Source of the DNA: Anaeromyxobacter terrae | Lineage (GTDB): Bacteria > Myxococcota > Myxococcia > Myxococcales > Anaeromyxobacteraceae | Assembly (NCBI RefSeq): GCF_022690685.1 | Contig: NZ_JALCYY010000001.1 | Coordinates: 124,001 to 188,000 of the forward strand | Length of the DNA stretch: 64,000 bases | Direction: 5' to 3' | Shown: in pieces, positions 9,041 to 20,321 of the stretch | Position numbering within the stretch: the stretch's first letter is position 1 | How the letters are laid out: each line of letters opens with the position of its first letter | Notes under the pieces: generated by a model | The model's database searches: none | The model's input: only the letters and a program-made list of their open reading frames with translations | Told to the model about the DNA's origin: nothing | Position numbers and translations under genes: made by a program

Positions 9041-10606
9041 TTGAACGAGCTGACCCTGCGCGCGACCTCGCGATCGCCCACCGCCTCGTCCGGGCTGCGG
9101 CTCGCGTGGCTCGGCGCGCTCGCAGCGCCGCTCGCCGTCCTCCTCGCGCTCCCGGCGCTGCACGAGCCGCTCCTCGCGAACCAGTACCTCCCCGTCCACA
9201 CCATCCTCGAGCTGCTCGTGGTGGGCGTGGCGTTCGCCATCTTCGGCGTGCAGTGGTTCGCGGCGCGCGAGTTCCCTGAGGCGCGCGCGCAGGTGATCGG
9301 CCCGGCGTTCCTGGCGGTGGGGCTCTTCGAGGCGCTGCACCTGCTCACCTTTCCGGGCCTCCCCGGCTTCGCGGGCCCGGGAACGACCGAGCGGGGGATC
9401 TACTACTGGTTCCTGGCGCGGCTCTGGACGGTCGGCACGCTCGTCTGGGTGGCCCGCGTCCCGCCGGGCGCGATGAGCGCGCAGCCGGGGAGGGTGCGCC
9501 TGCTCGCCCCCCACCTCATCGCGGTCGCGGCGTTCGTCGCGCTCGACGTGAGCCTGCCGGGCGACCGCGCCGTCTTCTACGTCGAGGGACGCGGGCTCAC
9601 GTCCCTGAAGGTCGGGCTCGAGATCCTCGTCGCGGCGGTGGCGCTCGCGGGCGCTCTCCTCCATCACCGCGCCTCCCGCGCCGGCGACCGGGGCGCCCGT
9701 ACGCTCGCGGCGGCGCTCGCGGTCACCGTCCTCTCGGAGCTCTCCCTCACCCTCTACGCGCGCCCCTTCGATCCCGTCCACGTGCTCGGGCACGCGTACC
9801 TCGTGCTCACCTTCTTCCTCATCTTCCGCGCGCTGTTCGTGGGCGCGGTCGTGGCGCCGCACCGCGAGCTCGTCGCGCTCCGGGGCCACATCGAGAACGA
9901 GCTCCAGGTCACGATCGCCGAGCTCCGCGCGACACAGGAGAGCCGCGAGGACCTGCTCCGCGCCGTCTCGCACGACCTGCGCAACCCGCTCCAGATCGTG
10001 CTGCTCAAGGCGCAGCTCCTCGGGCGCCACGGGGAAAAGCCTGGGACCGCCGAGAAGGCCGCGCGCGACATCGCCGTCGCGGGCCGGCGCATGGAGCGGA
10101 TGCTGCGCGACCTCGCGGACTCGGCGCGGCTCGAGAGCGGCGCCATGCTCGCGCTCCAGCTCGCCCCCGTCGACGTGCGCGCGTTCGTGGCGGAGGCGAT
10201 CGATCTCACCCGCGGCGTGTTCGACCCCGCCCGCCTCGAGCTCGCCGTGCCGGACGGGCTGCCGCCGGTGCACGCCGATCCCGACCGGCTCGACCGGATC
10301 CTGGTGAACCTCGTCGGCAACGCGCTCAAGCACACGGCCGGTCGCGTCGTCGTGAGCGCTGCGCGGGACGGCGGGCTCGTGCGGATCTCCGTCGCGGACG
10401 AGGGGCCCGGGCTCGCCCCGGATGACCACGAGCGGATCTTCCAGCGCTACGTGCGAGGCCCTGGGCGCGAATCCGACGGGCTCGGCCTCGGGCTCTACAT
10501 CGTGCGGCGGCTCGTGGAGGCACACGGCGGCAGGGTCGAGCTCGTGAGCGCTCCCGGAGAGGGCAGCACCTTCAGCTTCACGCTGCCCGTCGCGACGCCC
10601 GGCTGA
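9041..10606 (+). CDS. Membrane sensor histidine kinase with MASE3-like N-terminus
   Basis: 521 aa. Seven or so hydrophobic segments fill residues 20-270, with the pattern [16 protein letters not shown] near 60 that is typical of MASE3 sensor domains. A short coiled linker leads to the dimerisation/phosphoacceptor box (S-H-D-L-R-N-P-L-Q near 310) and then the HATPase domain with N box (N-L-V-G-N-A-L-K-H), G1 (D-E-G-P-G-L) and G2 (G-L-G-L-G-L-Y). TTG is the start codon, with GGGGAGGGGGG about 8 nt upstream. No response regulator is adjacent, so it is an orphan kinase. It is divergent from clpB and 90 bp upstream of the type III PKS operon on the same strand. A link to that operon is possible but not shown. 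Confidence 0.88.
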   Translation: MNELTLRATSRSPTASSGLRLAWLGALAAPLAVLLALPALHEPLLANQYLPVHTILELLVVGVAFAIFGVQWFAAREFPEARAQVIGPAFLAVGLFEALHLLTFPGLPGFAGPGTTERGIYYWFLARLWTVGTLVWVARVPPGAMSAQPGRVRLLAPHLIAVAAFVALDVSLPGDRAVFYVEGRGLTSLKVGLEILVAAVALAGALLHHRASRAGDRGARTLAAALAVTVLSELSLTLYARPFDPVHVLGHAYLVLTFFLIFRALFVGAVVAPHRELVALRGHIENELQVTIAELRATQESREDLLRAVSHDLRNPLQIVLLKAQLLGRHGEKPGTAEKAARDIAVAGRRMERMLRDLADSARLESGAMLALQLAPVDVRAFVAEAIDLTRGVFDPARLELAVPDGLPPVHADPDRLDRILVNLVGNALKHTAGRVVVSAARDGGLVRISVADEGPGLAPDDHERIFQRYVRGPGRESDGLGLGLYIVRRLVEAHGGRVELVSAPGEGSTFSFTLPVATPG

Positions 10607-10696
10607 CGGCGCTGCGTCCGGGCGCCACGGCCCCCGGCCGGACCTTGCGGCCGTGCGCGCGGGGTCACATGCCTGCCGCTGGCACCCCGGAACCAC

Positions 10697-11770
10697 ATGA
10701 CGAGCACGCCCCCCGCGATCCTCTCCGTCGGCCGTGCGCTGCCCCCGAACTTCGTGGACCAGGAGACGCTCATCGCGGCCCTGTCCGCGTTCTGGGGCGC
10801 GCGCCACTTCAACATCGAGCGGCTCGCCGACCTGCACCGCGCCGCGCGGGTGGGCGGCCGCCACCTCGCCCTACCGCTCACCGAGTACCCGGCGCTCGAC
10901 TCGTTCCAGAAGACGAACGACGCGTTCATCCGGGTGGGGAGCGAGCTCGGCGCGGCGGCCGTGTCGGAGGCGCTCTCGCGCGCGGGCGTCACCCCTCGCG
11001 AGGTCGATCATCTCTACTTCGTGACCGTCACCGGCGTCTCCACGCCCTCGCTCGACGCGAAGCTCGTGAACCGGCTGGGGATCTCGCCCGCGGTGAAGCG
11101 AACCCCGATCTTCGGCCTGGGCTGCATGGCGGGCGCGGCGGGGCTCGCCCGGGCCTCCGACGCGCTGCGCGCGTTCCCCGGAGAGGTCGCGGTGCTCGTC
11201 TCGGTCGAGCTCTGCTCGCTCACCCTCCAGCGCGAGGACACCTCCATCGCGAACGTCATCGCGACCGGTCTGTTCGGCGACGGCGCGGCGGCGGTGGTGC
11301 TCCAGGGCGGTGAGCGCGCTCCGGCGCCCGGCCACGCGCCGCGCGTCCTCGCGACCCGCTCGGTCTTCTACCCGGACACGGAGTGGGTGATGGGGTGGGA
11401 CGTCGGCGACAGCGGCTTCAAGGTGGTGCTCTCGGCGAAGGTGCCGGAGGTGATCCAGGCGAACGTGGGCGGAGACGTCGATCGCTTCCTCGCGGCGAAC
11501 GGGCTCGCGCGCGGCGACGTTCGGCACTTCATCGCCCACACCGGCGGGCCGAAGGTGCTCGAGGCGTTCCGCCGCGCGCTCGACCTGCCCGAGGCGGCGC
11601 TCGCCCGTTCCTTCCGCTCGCTCCAGGAGGTCGGCAACCTCTCCTCCGCGTCGGTGCTCTTCGTCCTCGGCGACCTGCTCGACTCGGGGGAGGCCCGCCC
11701 GGGAGACCTCGGCCTCCTCGCCGCGATGGGCCCGGGCTTCTCGGCCGAGCTCGTCCTCCTCCGGTGGTGA
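10697..11770 (+). CDS. Type III polyketide synthase (chalcone/stilbene synthase family)
   Basis: 357 aa, the usual size for bacterial type III PKS. The catalytic triad is intact: Cys143 in G-L-G-C-M-A-G-A, His281 in I-A-H-T-G-G-P-K, and Asn314 in V-G-N-L-S-S-A-S. The family loads an acyl starter on the Cys, extends it with malonyl-CoA and cyclises it to resorcinols, pyrones or phloroglucinols. It heads an operon followed 2 bp later by an acyl carrier protein, then a fatty acyl-AMP ligase and a FAD oxidoreductase. Inference from that context: the starter is a long-chain acyl group delivered on the dedicated carrier protein. The exact ring product cannot be read from sequence. Confidence 0.93.
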   Translation: MTSTPPAILSVGRALPPNFVDQETLIAALSAFWGARHFNIERLADLHRAARVGGRHLALPLTEYPALDSFQKTNDAFIRVGSELGAAAVSEALSRAGVTPREVDHLYFVTVTGVSTPSLDAKLVNRLGISPAVKRTPIFGLGCMAGAAGLARASDALRAFPGEVAVLVSVELCSLTLQREDTSIANVIATGLFGDGAAAVVLQGGERAPAPGHAPRVLATRSVFYPDTEWVMGWDVGDSGFKVVLSAKVPEVIQANVGGDVDRFLAANGLARGDVRHFIAHTGGPKVLEAFRRALDLPEAALARSFRSLQEVGNLSSASVLFVLGDLLDSGEARPGDLGLLAAMGPGFSAELVLLRW

Positions 11771-11772
11771 CC

Positions 11773-12054
11773 ATGACGGAACGTGAAGCCCTGGTGGCGT
11801 ACGAGATCCTCCGCATCGCGCGCGACGAGCTCCGGCTGGGCGACGCCACCCCCGCGCCCGACGCCTCGCTCGCGGGCGCGCTCGACTCGCTCCAGCTCCT
11901 CTCGCTCGTCGTCGCGGTGGAGGACCGCTTCCGGATCGTCCTCGAGGACGACGACGCGGCCGGGACCCGCACGCTCGCGGACCTGGCCCGCCTCGTGGCG
12001 GCGCGCGCGGACGCGGCGCTCATCCCCTCCACCGCGCCGGAGCCGGCCCGGTGA
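11773..12054 (+). CDS. Acyl carrier protein of the type III PKS operon
   Basis: 93 aa, acidic, and helical in appearance. The D-S-L motif in G-A-L-D-S-L-Q-L-L provides Ser39 for the 4'-phosphopantetheine arm. A long Ala-rich tail follows the last helix. Translation starts 2 bp after the PKS stop, and its TGA overlaps the GTG of the acyl-AMP ligase, so the three are translationally coupled. Likely role: carrier that accepts an acyl group from the adjacent adenylating enzyme and presents it to the PKS. It could instead supply a chain to another acceptor. Confidence 0.85.
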   Translation: MTEREALVAYEILRIARDELRLGDATPAPDASLAGALDSLQLLSLVVAVEDRFRIVLEDDDAAGTRTLADLARLVAARADAALIPSTAPEPAR

Positions 12055-13826
12055 GGCTCGTGGGTCCCCCGGCGCCCGCGCCGCGCTTCCGGACGCTCGC
12101 GCACGCGCTGCGCGCGGCGGTGGGCCACCCGAGCGGCGTCACGTTCGTCGATCTCCACGAGCGGGAGCGCACGCTCTCCTGGGCCGACGTCGTCGCCCGC
12201 GCGGAGCGGGCCGCCGCCGGGCTCGCGGCGCGCGGCGTCGCCCCGGGCGACCGGGTCGCGATCGTGCTCCGCACCGAGCCCGCCTTCCTGGACGTGTTCT
12301 TCGGGGCGTGGCTCGCGGGGGCGGTGCCGGTGCCGCTCTATCCGCCGGTGCGGCTCGGCCGCATGGAGGAGTACCTCGCGCAGACCGCGCGGATGCTGGA
12401 GGTGTCGGGCGCGCGGCTCGTCGTCTCCTCGGGCGCGGTGCGGCGCCTCCTCGGCGGCGCGATCGCCCGGGCCGCGCCGCCGCTCGGCTGTGCCGACGCG
12501 GCGGAGTGCCTGCGCGAGACCGGTCGGCTCGCGCGCGCGCCCCCGCCCGACGCGCTCGCGCTCGTGCAGTTCTCGTCCGGCTCGACGGTGGATCCGAAGC
12601 CCGTCGCGCTCACCCACGCCGCGCTCGAGGCCCAGATCGACGCGCTCTTCGAGCGGGTCCGGCCCGACGCGAACGACGCGCTCGTCTCCTGGTTGCCGCT
12701 CTACCACGACATGGGGCTCATCGGCTGCCTGCTCGCCGCGATGAGCTACCCGGGCCGGCTCGTGCTCATCGCGCCCGAGCACTTCCTCGCGCGGCCCGCG
12801 CTCTGGCTCCGCGCCATCGCGCGTCACCGCGGCACGATCTCGGTCGCGCCGAGCTTCGCCTACGCGTACTGCGCGGACCGCGTGAAGGACGCCGACCTCG
12901 CCGGCCTGTCCCTCGGGAGCTGGCGCCTCGCGCTCGACGGCGCCGAGCCGGTCTCGGCGGACGCGATGCGAAGGTTCGCGGCGCGCTTCGCGCCGCACGG
13001 CCTCGACCCCGCCGCGCTCGTCCCCGTCTACGGGCTCTCCGAGGCGGCGCTCGCGGTGGCGTGGAGCCCGCGCGGGCGGCCGCTCGAGGGGCACCGGATC
13101 GATCCCGCGCGCCTCGCGCGCGACGGCACCGTCGCGGACGGTCCGCGCGAGCTCGTCTCGGTCGGCTCGCCCATCGCCGGCGTCGAGGTGGAGATCCGCG
13201 GCGAGGACGGCGCGCTCGCCGGGGAGGGACGGCTCGGGCGCGTGTTCGTGCGCGGGCCGTCGCTCATGCAGGGATACCTCGGCGATCCGGCCGCGACGCG
13301 GCGCGCGCTCGCGGGCGGCTGGCTCGACACGGGCGACCTCGGGTTCTCGCTCGGGGGCGAGCTGTACGTGCACGGGCGGGCGAAGGACGTGGTCATCGTG
13401 CGCGGCGCGAACCACGCCCCCGACGAGTTCGAGGCGGCGCTCCTCGGCGTCGGAGCGGTCCGGCCGGGCTGCGCCGTGGCGGTCGGCTTCGTCCCCGGCG
13501 GCGAGGAGAATGGCGACGGCGGTGAGGCGCTCGCCATCCTCGCCGAGCGCGCGCGCGGCGCTCCGGACGACGCGGCGACCGAGACGGAGATCAGGCGCGC
13601 GGTGCTCGAGCGGACGGGGATCGCGCCGCACACGGTGCGCCTCCTCGAGCCCGGCACGCTCCCGCGCACCTCCTCCGGCAAGCTGCGGCGCCAGGAGGCC
13701 CTGCGGCGCTTCCTCGCGGGCGCGCTCGCGCCGCCACGCCGGGTGACTGCGCTCCGGCTCGCGCTCGAGCTCGTGCGCGGAGAGCTCGCCCTCGTCCAGG
13801 CCCGCGCGCGGCGGCGGCCCGCGTGA
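12051..13826 (+). CDS. Fatty acyl-AMP ligase (FAAL-type adenylating enzyme)
   Basis: 591 aa. The ANL-superfamily adenylation motif [11 protein letters not shown] lies near 175, followed by the FAAL-typical [11 protein letters not shown] near 215. Further on are Y-G-L-S-E-A near 330, the hinge motif L-D-T-G-D-L-G-F near 425 and the [10 protein letters not shown] terminal Lys motif near 540. Known chemistry: fatty acid plus ATP gives acyl-adenylate, which FAALs pass to a carrier-protein thiol rather than to CoA. The adjacent ACP supports the carrier route, but I cannot verify the FAAL-specific insertion without alignment, so an acyl-CoA synthetase remains possible. GTG start within the GTGA overlap; its own TGA overlaps the next GTG. 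Confidence 0.85.
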   Translation: MRLVGPPAPAPRFRTLAHALRAAVGHPSGVTFVDLHERERTLSWADVVARAERAAAGLAARGVAPGDRVAIVLRTEPAFLDVFFGAWLAGAVPVPLYPPVRLGRMEEYLAQTARMLEVSGARLVVSSGAVRRLLGGAIARAAPPLGCADAAECLRETGRLARAPPPDALALVQFSSGSTVDPKPVALTHAALEAQIDALFERVRPDANDALVSWLPLYHDMGLIGCLLAAMSYPGRLVLIAPEHFLARPALWLRAIARHRGTISVAPSFAYAYCADRVKDADLAGLSLGSWRLALDGAEPVSADAMRRFAARFAPHGLDPAALVPVYGLSEAALAVAWSPRGRPLEGHRIDPARLARDGTVADGPRELVSVGSPIAGVEVEIRGEDGALAGEGRLGRVFVRGPSLMQGYLGDPAATRRALAGGWLDTGDLGFSLGGELYVHGRAKDVVIVRGANHAPDEFEAALLGVGAVRPGCAVAVGFVPGGEENGDGGEALAILAERARGAPDDAATETEIRRAVLERTGIAPHTVRLLEPGTLPRTSSGKLRRQEALRRFLAGALAPPRRVTALRLALELVRGELALVQARARRRPA

Positions 13827-14911
13827 GCGGTTCCCTGCGCGACGCGGTGGTGGTCGGCGGCGGCCCGGCGGGGCTCGCCTTCGCCATCGCGGCGGCGCGG
13901 AGGGGGCTCTCGGTGACGGTGCTCGAGAAGCGCGAGGGGCCGGTGGACAAGGCGTGCGGGGAGGGGATCCTCCCGGCCGGCGTGCGGGCGCTCGCGACCC
14001 TGGGGGTCACCGGCCGGCTCGACCCGGAGCACGCCGCGGCGATCCGCGAGATCCGGTGGATCGAGCGGCGCGACGCGGCGCGGCTCAGGCTCCCGGAGCC
14101 GGGCGGGCTCGGCGTGCGCCGGACCGCGCTCTCGGCAGCGCTCTCTGCGCGGGCGCGCGAGGCGGGCGCGGAGCTCGTCCAGGCCGAGGTACACGGCCAC
14201 CGGCGCGAGGGCGACCGGATGTGGGCGCTCTCCTCCGCGGGCGACGTCGCCGGCAAGGTGCTCGTCGCGGCCGACGGGCTCGCCTCCGCGGTGCGCCGTC
14301 GCGAGGGGCTCGAGCTCCCCGCGAGCGGTCCCGCCCGCTACGGCGTACGGCGCCACTTCGCCGTCCCGCCCTGGGCGGAGGCGGTGGAGGTGCACTTCGG
14401 CCCGGGCGCGGAGGCCTACGTGACGCCGGTGGGCGCCCAGCGGGTCTGCGTCGCCTTCCTGTTCGAGCGTCAGGGGCCGGTCGAGTTCGAGGCGCTCCTC
14501 GCCCGCTTCCCCGCCCTCGCGCACCTGCTCGAGGGGGCGTCCGCGATCACCGCGCCGCGTGGCGCGGGGCCGCTCGCGCGGCGGGCGCGCGCGCGGATCG
14601 CCGACCGGCTCGTGCTGCTCGGCGACGCCGCGGGCTACCTCGACGCGGTCACGGGGGAGGGGCTCTCCCTCGCGTTCGGCTGCGCGATCGAGCTCGCGGC
14701 GCTCCTGCCGGCCGCGCTCGGCGAGGGTGCGACGCGCGCGGCGCTCGCGCCGTACGAGCGCGCCTGGCGGCGCCGGTTCGTCCCGTACTGGGCGTGGACG
14801 CGGATCGTGCTCGGCCTGACGCGGCGCCCGGCGCTCCGGCACCGGATGCTCGCGCTGGCCGCCTCCCGCCCGGCGGCGTTCGAGCGGGCGGTCCGGCTGG
14901 CCGTGGGGTAG
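13823..14911 (+). CDS. FAD-dependent oxidoreductase (monooxygenase / GGR-like family)
   Basis: 362 aa. The N-terminal Rossmann motif [10 protein letters not shown] is followed at the end of strand 2 by an acidic residue (V-L-E-K-R). A-C-G-E-G-I-L-P then resembles the geranylgeranyl reductase/FixC branch of flavoproteins, and a second FAD motif (L-G-D-A-A-G-Y-L-D) lies near 270. GTG start overlapping the upstream TGA. As the last gene of the PKS operon it is a candidate tailoring enzyme, either hydroxylating a resorcinol ring to a quinol/quinone or reducing double bonds. The choice between hydroxylase and reductase cannot be made from sequence alone. Confidence 0.85.
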   Translation: MSGSLRDAVVVGGGPAGLAFAIAAARRGLSVTVLEKREGPVDKACGEGILPAGVRALATLGVTGRLDPEHAAAIREIRWIERRDAARLRLPEPGGLGVRRTALSAALSARAREAGAELVQAEVHGHRREGDRMWALSSAGDVAGKVLVAADGLASAVRRREGLELPASGPARYGVRRHFAVPPWAEAVEVHFGPGAEAYVTPVGAQRVCVAFLFERQGPVEFEALLARFPALAHLLEGASAITAPRGAGPLARRARARIADRLVLLGDAAGYLDAVTGEGLSLAFGCAIELAALLPAALGEGATRAALAPYERAWRRRFVPYWAWTRIVLGLTRRPALRHRMLALAASRPAAFERAVRLAVG

Positions 14912-14972
14912 CCTCCGGCGGGCCTCGAGACGTGCACACCACGAGCGCCTGGTCGGGCGGCGGGAGTCCCCC

Positions 14973-14997
14973 GGCGCCGCGCCCACCCCGCGGCGCC
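14973..14997. terminator. Hairpin after the PKS operon
   Basis: A 9-bp perfect stem (GGCGCCGCG / CGCGGCGCC) with a 7-nt loop lies 62 bp after the operon's last stop. There is no T-tract, so termination here is possible rather than certain. Confidence 0.4.
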
Positions 14998-15117
14998 CGG
15001 TCGCCACCTCGACGGTGCGCCGCGTTCGGGGTATGTCCCCCGTCCCCGCGGGCCCCGGAGTTCCCGGCGTCCGTCGGGCCACCCGCGGCATACCATCCGC
15101 CGCAAGGAGGGCTCATC

Positions 15118-16116
15118 ATGCGCTGCACCGTCCTCGGCGCCGGCTCCTGGGGCACCGCGCTGGCCTCGCTCCTCGCGTCCAAGGGGTACACCGTCACGAC
15201 GTGGGACAAGGACCACGCCATCATCGACGACATCGCCAAGAACCACCGCAACGACCGCTACCTCCCTGGCACGCCGCTGCCGCCCGCGCTCCTCGCCACC
15301 CCCGACATCGCCCGGGCGCTCGAGGGGGCTGAGCTGGTGGTCGTCGCCGTGCCCTCGCACGCGGTGCGCCAGGTGGCCATCGAGGCCAAGCGCCACGTGC
15401 ACGCCGGCACGCCGGTGGTCTGCGTCGCGAAGGGCATCGAGCTCGACACGCTCATGACCATGAGCGAGGTGCTCGAGGACGTCCTGCCCGTGCCGCTCCA
15501 CCCGTACATCGCGGTGCTCTCCGGCCCGTCCTTCGCGAAGGAGGTCGCGAAGGGGCTCCCCACGGCGGTGACCGTGGCGGCGCGCTGGGATCGGGTGGCG
15601 AAGCAGGTGCAGGACGCGTTCCACACGCGCACCTTCCGTCCGTACACCTCGAGCGACGTCGTCGGGGCCGAGATCGGCGGCTGCGTGAAGAACGTGGTCG
15701 CGATCGCCGCCGGCATCTCCGACGGCCTCGAGTTCGGCGCGAACGCCCTCGCGGCGCTCATCACCCGCGGCCTCGCCGAGATCACCCGCCTCGCGGTCCG
15801 CAAGGGGGCGAACCCGCTCACGCTCTCCGGGCTCTCCGGGCTCGGCGACCTCGTGCTCACCTGCTCGTCGGACCTGTCGCGCAACCGCACCGTGGGGCGC
15901 GGGCTCGCCGCCGGGAAGACCGCCGAGCAGATCCAGAAGGACCTCGGTCAGGTCGCCGAGGGCGTCCGCAACGCCAAGAGCGCGCGCGACCTCGCGCGGC
16001 GGCTCGGCGTCGACATGCCCATCACGGACACCGTGTACCGGGTCCTCTACGAGGGCGTCCCGCCGCGCGACGCGGTCACGGCGATCATGATGCGCGAGAC
16101 GAAGCCGGAAATGTGA
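15118..16116 (+). CDS. gpsA: Glycerol-3-phosphate dehydrogenase [NAD(P)+]
   Basis: 332 aa, the usual length. It reduces dihydroxyacetone phosphate to sn-glycerol-3-phosphate for phospholipid synthesis in the cytosol. NAD(P) motif [10 protein letters not shown] at the N-terminus. The G-P-S-F-A-K-E-V and [13 protein letters not shown] blocks carry the catalytic Lys, and [11 protein letters not shown], the family signature, lies near 245. A textbook ribosome site AAGGAGG (15104-15110) lies 7 nt before the ATG. It stands alone with its own promoter region in the 206 bp after the PKS operon. Confidence 0.97.
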   Translation: MRCTVLGAGSWGTALASLLASKGYTVTTWDKDHAIIDDIAKNHRNDRYLPGTPLPPALLATPDIARALEGAELVVVAVPSHAVRQVAIEAKRHVHAGTPVVCVAKGIELDTLMTMSEVLEDVLPVPLHPYIAVLSGPSFAKEVAKGLPTAVTVAARWDRVAKQVQDAFHTRTFRPYTSSDVVGAEIGGCVKNVVAIAAGISDGLEFGANALAALITRGLAEITRLAVRKGANPLTLSGLSGLGDLVLTCSSDLSRNRTVGRGLAAGKTAEQIQKDLGQVAEGVRNAKSARDLARRLGVDMPITDTVYRVLYEGVPPRDAVTAIMMRETKPEM

Positions 16117-16211
16117 CTGACCGGCCGGGCGCCGCCGCCCCGCCCTCGCCGCGGCCGCGGTGCGGGCGGGAGCGCCGCCTTCGTGCGTCCGGCCGGCGCC
16201 TCCCTTACCCT

Positions 16212-18155
<1,944 letters not shown>

Positions 18156-18355
18156 ACGGGGGCTGCGCCCCCGCCCCGCCGAGCAGAGCTCCGCGCGCTC
18201 GTGCGCGCATTCAGTCGACGCACCACCCCGCCAGCCGGGTCCCTTGCGCCAACGCGATCGGTTCGCCGATTCCGCGTCGGCGCCCCGGCGGGCTCGCTTC
18301 GCTCGCCTGTTCGCGAATCACGCTCCCCGTTCATGCGCCTCGGCTCGAAGACTGC

Positions 18356-18394
18356 GGCGCCCACGCGGTCGGGAGGGGGGACCGCGTGGGCGCC
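18356..18394. terminator. 15-bp perfect hairpin between M3 peptidase and outer-membrane protein gene
   Basis: GGCGCCCACGCGGTC (18356-18370) pairs perfectly with 18380-18394 around a 9-nt purine loop. It lies between convergent genes, 26 bp after the stop of the minus-strand barrel protein. There is no long T-tract, but stem strength fits a bidirectional terminator. Confidence 0.65.
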
Positions 18395-18420
18395 TTGCTG
18401 CGCCTGCGACGCTGCTGCCG

Positions 18421-18984
18421 CTAGAACCTCACGCTCACCGAGCCGAACAGCCCGAGGTCGTTGCGCGCGGTCGAGTCGGCCTCGCCGGCGAGGCCGTCGT
18501 ACGCGGTGACGTAGTCCCGCGCGGTGAGGCCGACGGCGAGCATTCCGCGCTCGACGTTCGCGCCGGCCGAGACGTAGCCCGCGAAGTCGGTCTCGGCGTC
18601 CACGTCGAGGTCGCGGAAGTTGTAGGTCCGCGCGCCGGCGCCGACGCCCAGGAACGGCTTCAGCGTCCAGCCGTCAGCCAGCGCCACCGGGTACTGCCCC
18701 TGGAGGCCGAGGTCGTACTGGAAGAGGTCGAGGTCCTCGCCGAGCCCCTTCACCTGCGTGGGCGACCAACCGAACGCGCCGACGACCGCGACGTACCGGT
18801 GCAGCTCGTACGTGGCGGTGAGGCCGGTGAGCACGGAGTCGTCGAGCAGGTCACGCTGGTCGCCGGTCCCGACGAACGCGCCGACGAACGGCGCGACGCT
18901 GAGCCTCCGCGAGGGCTCCTCGGCGCGCGCGGAGGTCGACGCGAGGCCGATGACGACGGCGGTGATGACAAAGAGCTTCTTCAT
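18421..18984 (-). CDS. Outer-membrane beta-barrel protein
   Basis: 187 aa from the ATG at 18984, which has AGAGGAG about 7 nt upstream. A Sec signal (M-K-K-L-F-V-I-T-A-V-V-I-G-L-A) ends at an A-R-A cleavage site near 20. The mature part consists of alternating amphipathic strands with Gly/aromatic turns and ends in V-S-V-R-F, a C-terminal aromatic typical of barrel proteins recognised by BAM. The size suggests an 8-stranded OmpA-like/OmpW-like barrel with no periplasmic domain. It is downstream of another small barrel gene on the same strand. Function unknown. Confidence 0.8.
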   Translation of the reverse strand: MKKLFVITAVVIGLASTSARAEEPSRRLSVAPFVGAFVGTGDQRDLLDDSVLTGLTATYELHRYVAVVGAFGWSPTQVKGLGEDLDLFQYDLGLQGQYPVALADGWTLKPFLGVGAGARTYNFRDLDVDAETDFAGYVSAGANVERGMLAVGLTARDYVTAYDGLAGEADSTARNDLGLFGSVSVRF

Positions 18985-19182
18985 CGAGTGCTCCTCTGGA
19001 GTGAACGAGATGGCCAGCCCCCGGTGCAAGGTGCGCGCCCGGCGTCGCGCACTGGGCCCGCGCGCCGAGACGCCCGGAGATTCGTCGCGAGCGGGCATCG
19101 CCGCGCGCGGCGGCGTCGGGATCGGCGACAGGCGCGAGCGCGCCGCTGTCGGAGCTCCGCACAGCGGACGCCGCGACCGCGA

Positions 19183-19812
19183 TCAGAGGTCGAACGTGGC
19201 GGAGAGGCCGGCGAACGCGAAGAGGCCCATCGACGGGCTCGGCACGTCCTCCGCGCCGCCACCCGGGCGCACGTGGCGCGTGAACCGCGTGAGGGCGACG
19301 GCGATGACGGGCCCCACGGTCGAGCGCGCGCCGAGGCGCCGGTCGCAGCCGAGCCGGAGCCGCAGGACCTCGTGGCCGTCGTACGACTCCGTCCCGCCGT
19401 CGCGCTCCGCGACGTGGCGCCGGAGGGCCGCGCCGAGGGCGATCCACGGATCCCAGCGCTCGTCCGGCGCGATGTGGAGCTCCGCCTGCGCTCCCACGGC
19501 GGCGCCCCAGATCCTCGCGCCCTCGGGCGCGGCGCCGCCGCGCGCGTACAGCCCGCCCGTCCCGAAGACGCCGACCGCGAACGCCGGTGCCGGACGCCAC
19601 GCGAAGGTCAGGTCGAGCGCCCCGCCCGGCCCGCCGTAGTCGCCGAGCGACGGCACCGCGTAGCCGATGTCGCCGAAGGCCTGCTCGTAGCCCGACGAGA
19701 GCCTCACCTCGAGGGACGCGTCCGGCGGGCGCCGCTGGAGGTCCTGGGCGTCGGCGACGAGCGCGGATCCGGCGAGGGCGGCGGCGGCGAGCGCTCGGAC
19801 CGCTCTGGACAT
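19183..19812 (-). CDS. Putative outer-membrane beta-barrel protein
   Basis: 209 aa from the ATG at 19812, with GAGGGCAGAG upstream. A Sec signal (R-A-V-R-A-L-A-A-A-A-L-A-G-S-A-L-V) ends at A-D-A. Gly-rich alternating strands follow (G-G-A-L-D-L-T-F-A-W, F-A-V-G-V-F-G-T-G-G-L-Y-A-R-G), and the C-terminus L-S-A-T-F-D-L fits an outer-membrane barrel. It differs from the neighbouring barrel in sequence. Located 74 bp after a 62-aa exported protein on the same strand; the three may be expressed together. Substrate and role unknown. Confidence 0.7.
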   Translation of the reverse strand: MSRAVRALAAAALAGSALVADAQDLQRRPPDASLEVRLSSGYEQAFGDIGYAVPSLGDYGGPGGALDLTFAWRPAPAFAVGVFGTGGLYARGGAAPEGARIWGAAVGAQAELHIAPDERWDPWIALGAALRRHVAERDGGTESYDGHEVLRLRLGCDRRLGARSTVGPVIAVALTRFTRHVRPGGGAEDVPSPSMGLFAFAGLSATFDL

Positions 19813-19886
19813 CGTCTCTGCCCTCGGAGGCGCGTCGTGGATCTGCGGCCGCGCGTGCTCCGGCGATCGCGCCGGGACGCTCGCGC

Positions 19887-20075
19887 TCACTCGCCCAGGG
19901 ATGGACCGATCGCCCGGGTTGCGGGCTCGAGCTCCTCGGTGGGCCGGGCCGCGCGGGCCCCGTGCATCGCGGGCGCGCTCTCCGGACGCGCGCTCTCGTC
20001 CGCGATCGCGCTCCTGTACTCCGCGCCGATGAGCGATAGTCCCAGCAGCGACGCCGCGAGCCCCAGCTTCTTCAT
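19887..20075 (-). CDS. Small exported protein of 62 aa, unknown function
   Basis: The ATG at 20075 has GGAAGGAA about 8 nt upstream. The first 25-28 residues are a good signal peptide (K-K positive start, hydrophobic L-G-L-A-A-S-L-L-G-L-S-L-I-G, and an S-A-I-A cleavage site). This leaves a mature peptide of about 36 residues rich in Ala, Glu, Pro and Arg and without Cys. I do not recognise a family. It precedes two outer-membrane barrel genes on the same strand, so a secreted or periplasmic accessory role is plausible. A longer frame running upstream of it is shadow of the opposing kinase gene. Confidence 0.6.
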   Translation of the reverse strand: MKKLGLAASLLGLSLIGAEYRSAIADESARPESAPAMHGARAARPTEELEPATRAIGPSLGE

Positions 20076-20321
20076 GATCGCGTTCCTTCCATGCCCGAGG
20101 TTCGCGGGCCCCGCGTCCGCGCTGCCGAGGGAGCAGGCGCCACGCAGGCGGTATGCCTCGTTACACGGCCCGTGCCACGGTGGCGGATCGCGTGCCCGCC
20201 TGGAGCGGGGCGCGCTCGCTCGCGACCAGGTGTCGGCTTCGCGAACAGGTCCGGGCGGCGATCGTCCGGGAATCCGGCAGCATTGGCGGCGGCCGGGAGG
20301 GCGCGGCATGATGGCGAACCC

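Noticed and set aside
8921-10864. Apparent N-terminal extension of ClpB by about 650 residues
   Set aside because: The extension is antisense to the MASE3-type kinase and PKS start. ClpB homology begins at about 8920.
16113-16211. GTG start for the M3 peptidase overlapping the gpsA stop
   Set aside because: The added 33 residues are Pro/Arg-rich and unlike an M3 N-terminus. A GTGA overlap alone is weak evidence here.
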